A stretch of DNA of 64,000 nucleotides from Terrimicrobium sacchariphilum (lineage in GTDB: Bacteria > Verrucomicrobiota > Verrucomicrobiia > Chthoniobacterales > Terrimicrobiaceae). Positions within the stretch are counted from its first letter, which is position 1. Each line of letters opens with the position of its first letter. Location of the stretch: contig NZ_BDCO01000003.1 of NCBI RefSeq assembly GCF_001613545.1, forward strand, positions 62,001 to 126,000, written 5' to 3'. Under the pieces are notes generated by a model. That model was given only the letters and a program-made list of their open reading frames with translations. It searched no databases and was not told the origin of the DNA. A program made the translations under genes and the position numbers. Of the stretch, positions 63,423 to 64,000 are shown in pieces.

Positions 63423-64000
63423 TTACGCCGAGGCGATTTCCTCGGTGATAGCCAGGGCCGCGGCCCGGGGATCGGCTGCTCCCGTGATAGGACGGCCGAT
63501 CACGAGATAACTCGCTCCGGCGCGAATTGCCTCCGCCGGGGTCATCACGCGCTGCTGGTCGCCCTTGTCCCCGCCTGCGGGGCGTACGCCGGGCGTCACG
63601 ATGGTGAGTTCATCGCCATAGGTGGCGCGCAGGACAGGCAGCTCCAGCGGGCTGCACACGATGCCGCGTGCTCCGTTGTCGTAGCCGAGGCGCACGAGGC
63701 GGCTGACCTGAGATTCCACGGGATCGTGTACTCCGACGCCCTCGAGTTGGGCCTGGTCAAAGCTGGTCAGCACCGTCACGCCCAGGATGAGCATGCCGGA
63801 GTCGCCGACGGCCGATTGTGCAGCGGCGATCATCTTGGCTCCGCCTCCGAGGTGGATGGTGGTCATATCGACGCCCAGTTTGGCGGCGGAAGCGACGGCT
63901 TCCTTGGCGGTGTTGGGAATATCGTGAAACTTCAGGTCGAGGAACACGCGGTAGCCTCGTGCCTTGAGTTCCCGCACGATGGACGGTCCTTCGGCGGTGA
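63423..64000 (-). CDS. pyrF: Orotidine 5'-phosphate decarboxylase (5' end outside window)
   Basis: Last step of UMP synthesis. Frame open to the window edge; about 192 codons seen, with the catalytic DLKFHDIPNTA (Asp-Lys-x-x-Asp), GVRPAGGDKGDQQRV and the phosphate-binding YLVIGRPITGA. Convergent with yajQ; the stop codons abut. Confidence 0.95.
   Translation of the reverse strand, partial: TAEGPSIVRELKARGYRVFLDLKFHDIPNTAKEAVASAAKLGVDMTTIHLGGGAKMIAAAQSAVGDSGMLILGVTVLTSFDQAQLEGVGVHDPVESQVSRLVRLGYDNGARGIVCSPLELPVLRATYGDELTIVTPGVRPAGGDKGDQQRVMTPAEAIRAGASYLVIGRPITGAADPRAAALAITEEIASA

Overview
The window is a 64 kb stretch of densely packed, high-GC chromosome from a Gram-negative bacterium. An ADP-heptose-type glycosyltransferase, a TolC-family outer-membrane protein, several lipoproteins and the lipid A-era glycosyltransferases imply an outer membrane. 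Gene content and neighbourhoods (rplI-dnaB, ffh-rpsP-KH, DUF177-rpmF-plsX-fabH, tyrA-aroA-cmk, Pro/Thr-rich envelope proteins, Wsp-like chemosensory operon) fit a member of the Verrucomicrobiota (PVC group). That placement is inference from protein style and synteny, not from a database search. No rRNA, tRNA, CRISPR array, integrase or transposase was seen. No intergenic gap exceeds about 230 bp.

Layout. 1-1730: leuC (cut by the window edge) and leuD, ending at a strong bidirectional hairpin. 1797-5101: two divergent GT4 glycosyltransferases and a GT9 heptosyltransferase. 5098-7950: a large orphan hybrid histidine kinase. 8162-13801 (minus): plsC, cmk, aroA, tyrA and a lipoprotein in overlapping order, plus a membrane-anchored DUF3352-like protein; tyrA appears to start at CTG inside a CTGA overlap. 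13959-16044: GH1 beta-glucosidase and a zincin-like protein. 16273-22520 (minus): dnaB, rplI, a serine hydrolase/TPR/GT2 cluster and a class I aldolase. 22676-29303: YebC, a frameshifted GxxExxY gene, ffh-rpsP-khpA and a tiny lipoprotein, an AT-richer unknown gene, maf, ruvX and truA. 29266-36000: STN-like protein, amidase, epimerase, orphan PAS protein, rlmH, lipA, recR. 34405-39272 (minus): Ser/Thr kinase, ClpX-like unfoldase and a cyclase-like protein form a tight trio ahead of recR-lipA-rlmH. 39317-53185: RluD-like synthase, TolC, thiG, mutS, ClC transporter, SDR, HPt, aat, small lipoprotein, guaA, coaD, DUF177, rpmF, plsX, fabH. 53239-54087: TatD. 54138-62926: a seven-gene chemosensory operon. 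62931-64000: YajQ and pyrF (cut by the edge).

Most notable. (1) The chemosensory operon has exactly the Wsp order (MCP, CheW, CheR-TPR, CheW, CheA-REC, CheB), but the diguanylate cyclase expected as output is replaced by a REC-HisKA-HATPase-REC hybrid kinase. (2) A family of short intergenic repeats built from 9-nt units occurs seven times; two pairs lie in inverted orientation around single accessory genes (the GxxExxY gene and an AT-richer secreted protein with an internal duplication), so they look like cassettes. (3) A Ser/Thr kinase, a ClpX-like AAA+ protein without the zinc domain but with a duplicated C-terminal domain, and a membrane cyclase homologue with substituted metal ligands are encoded together.

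Many genes overlap by 4 bp (ATGA, GTGA, CTGA), so translational coupling is common. No promoter is called: no -35/-10 pair was convincing by eye.
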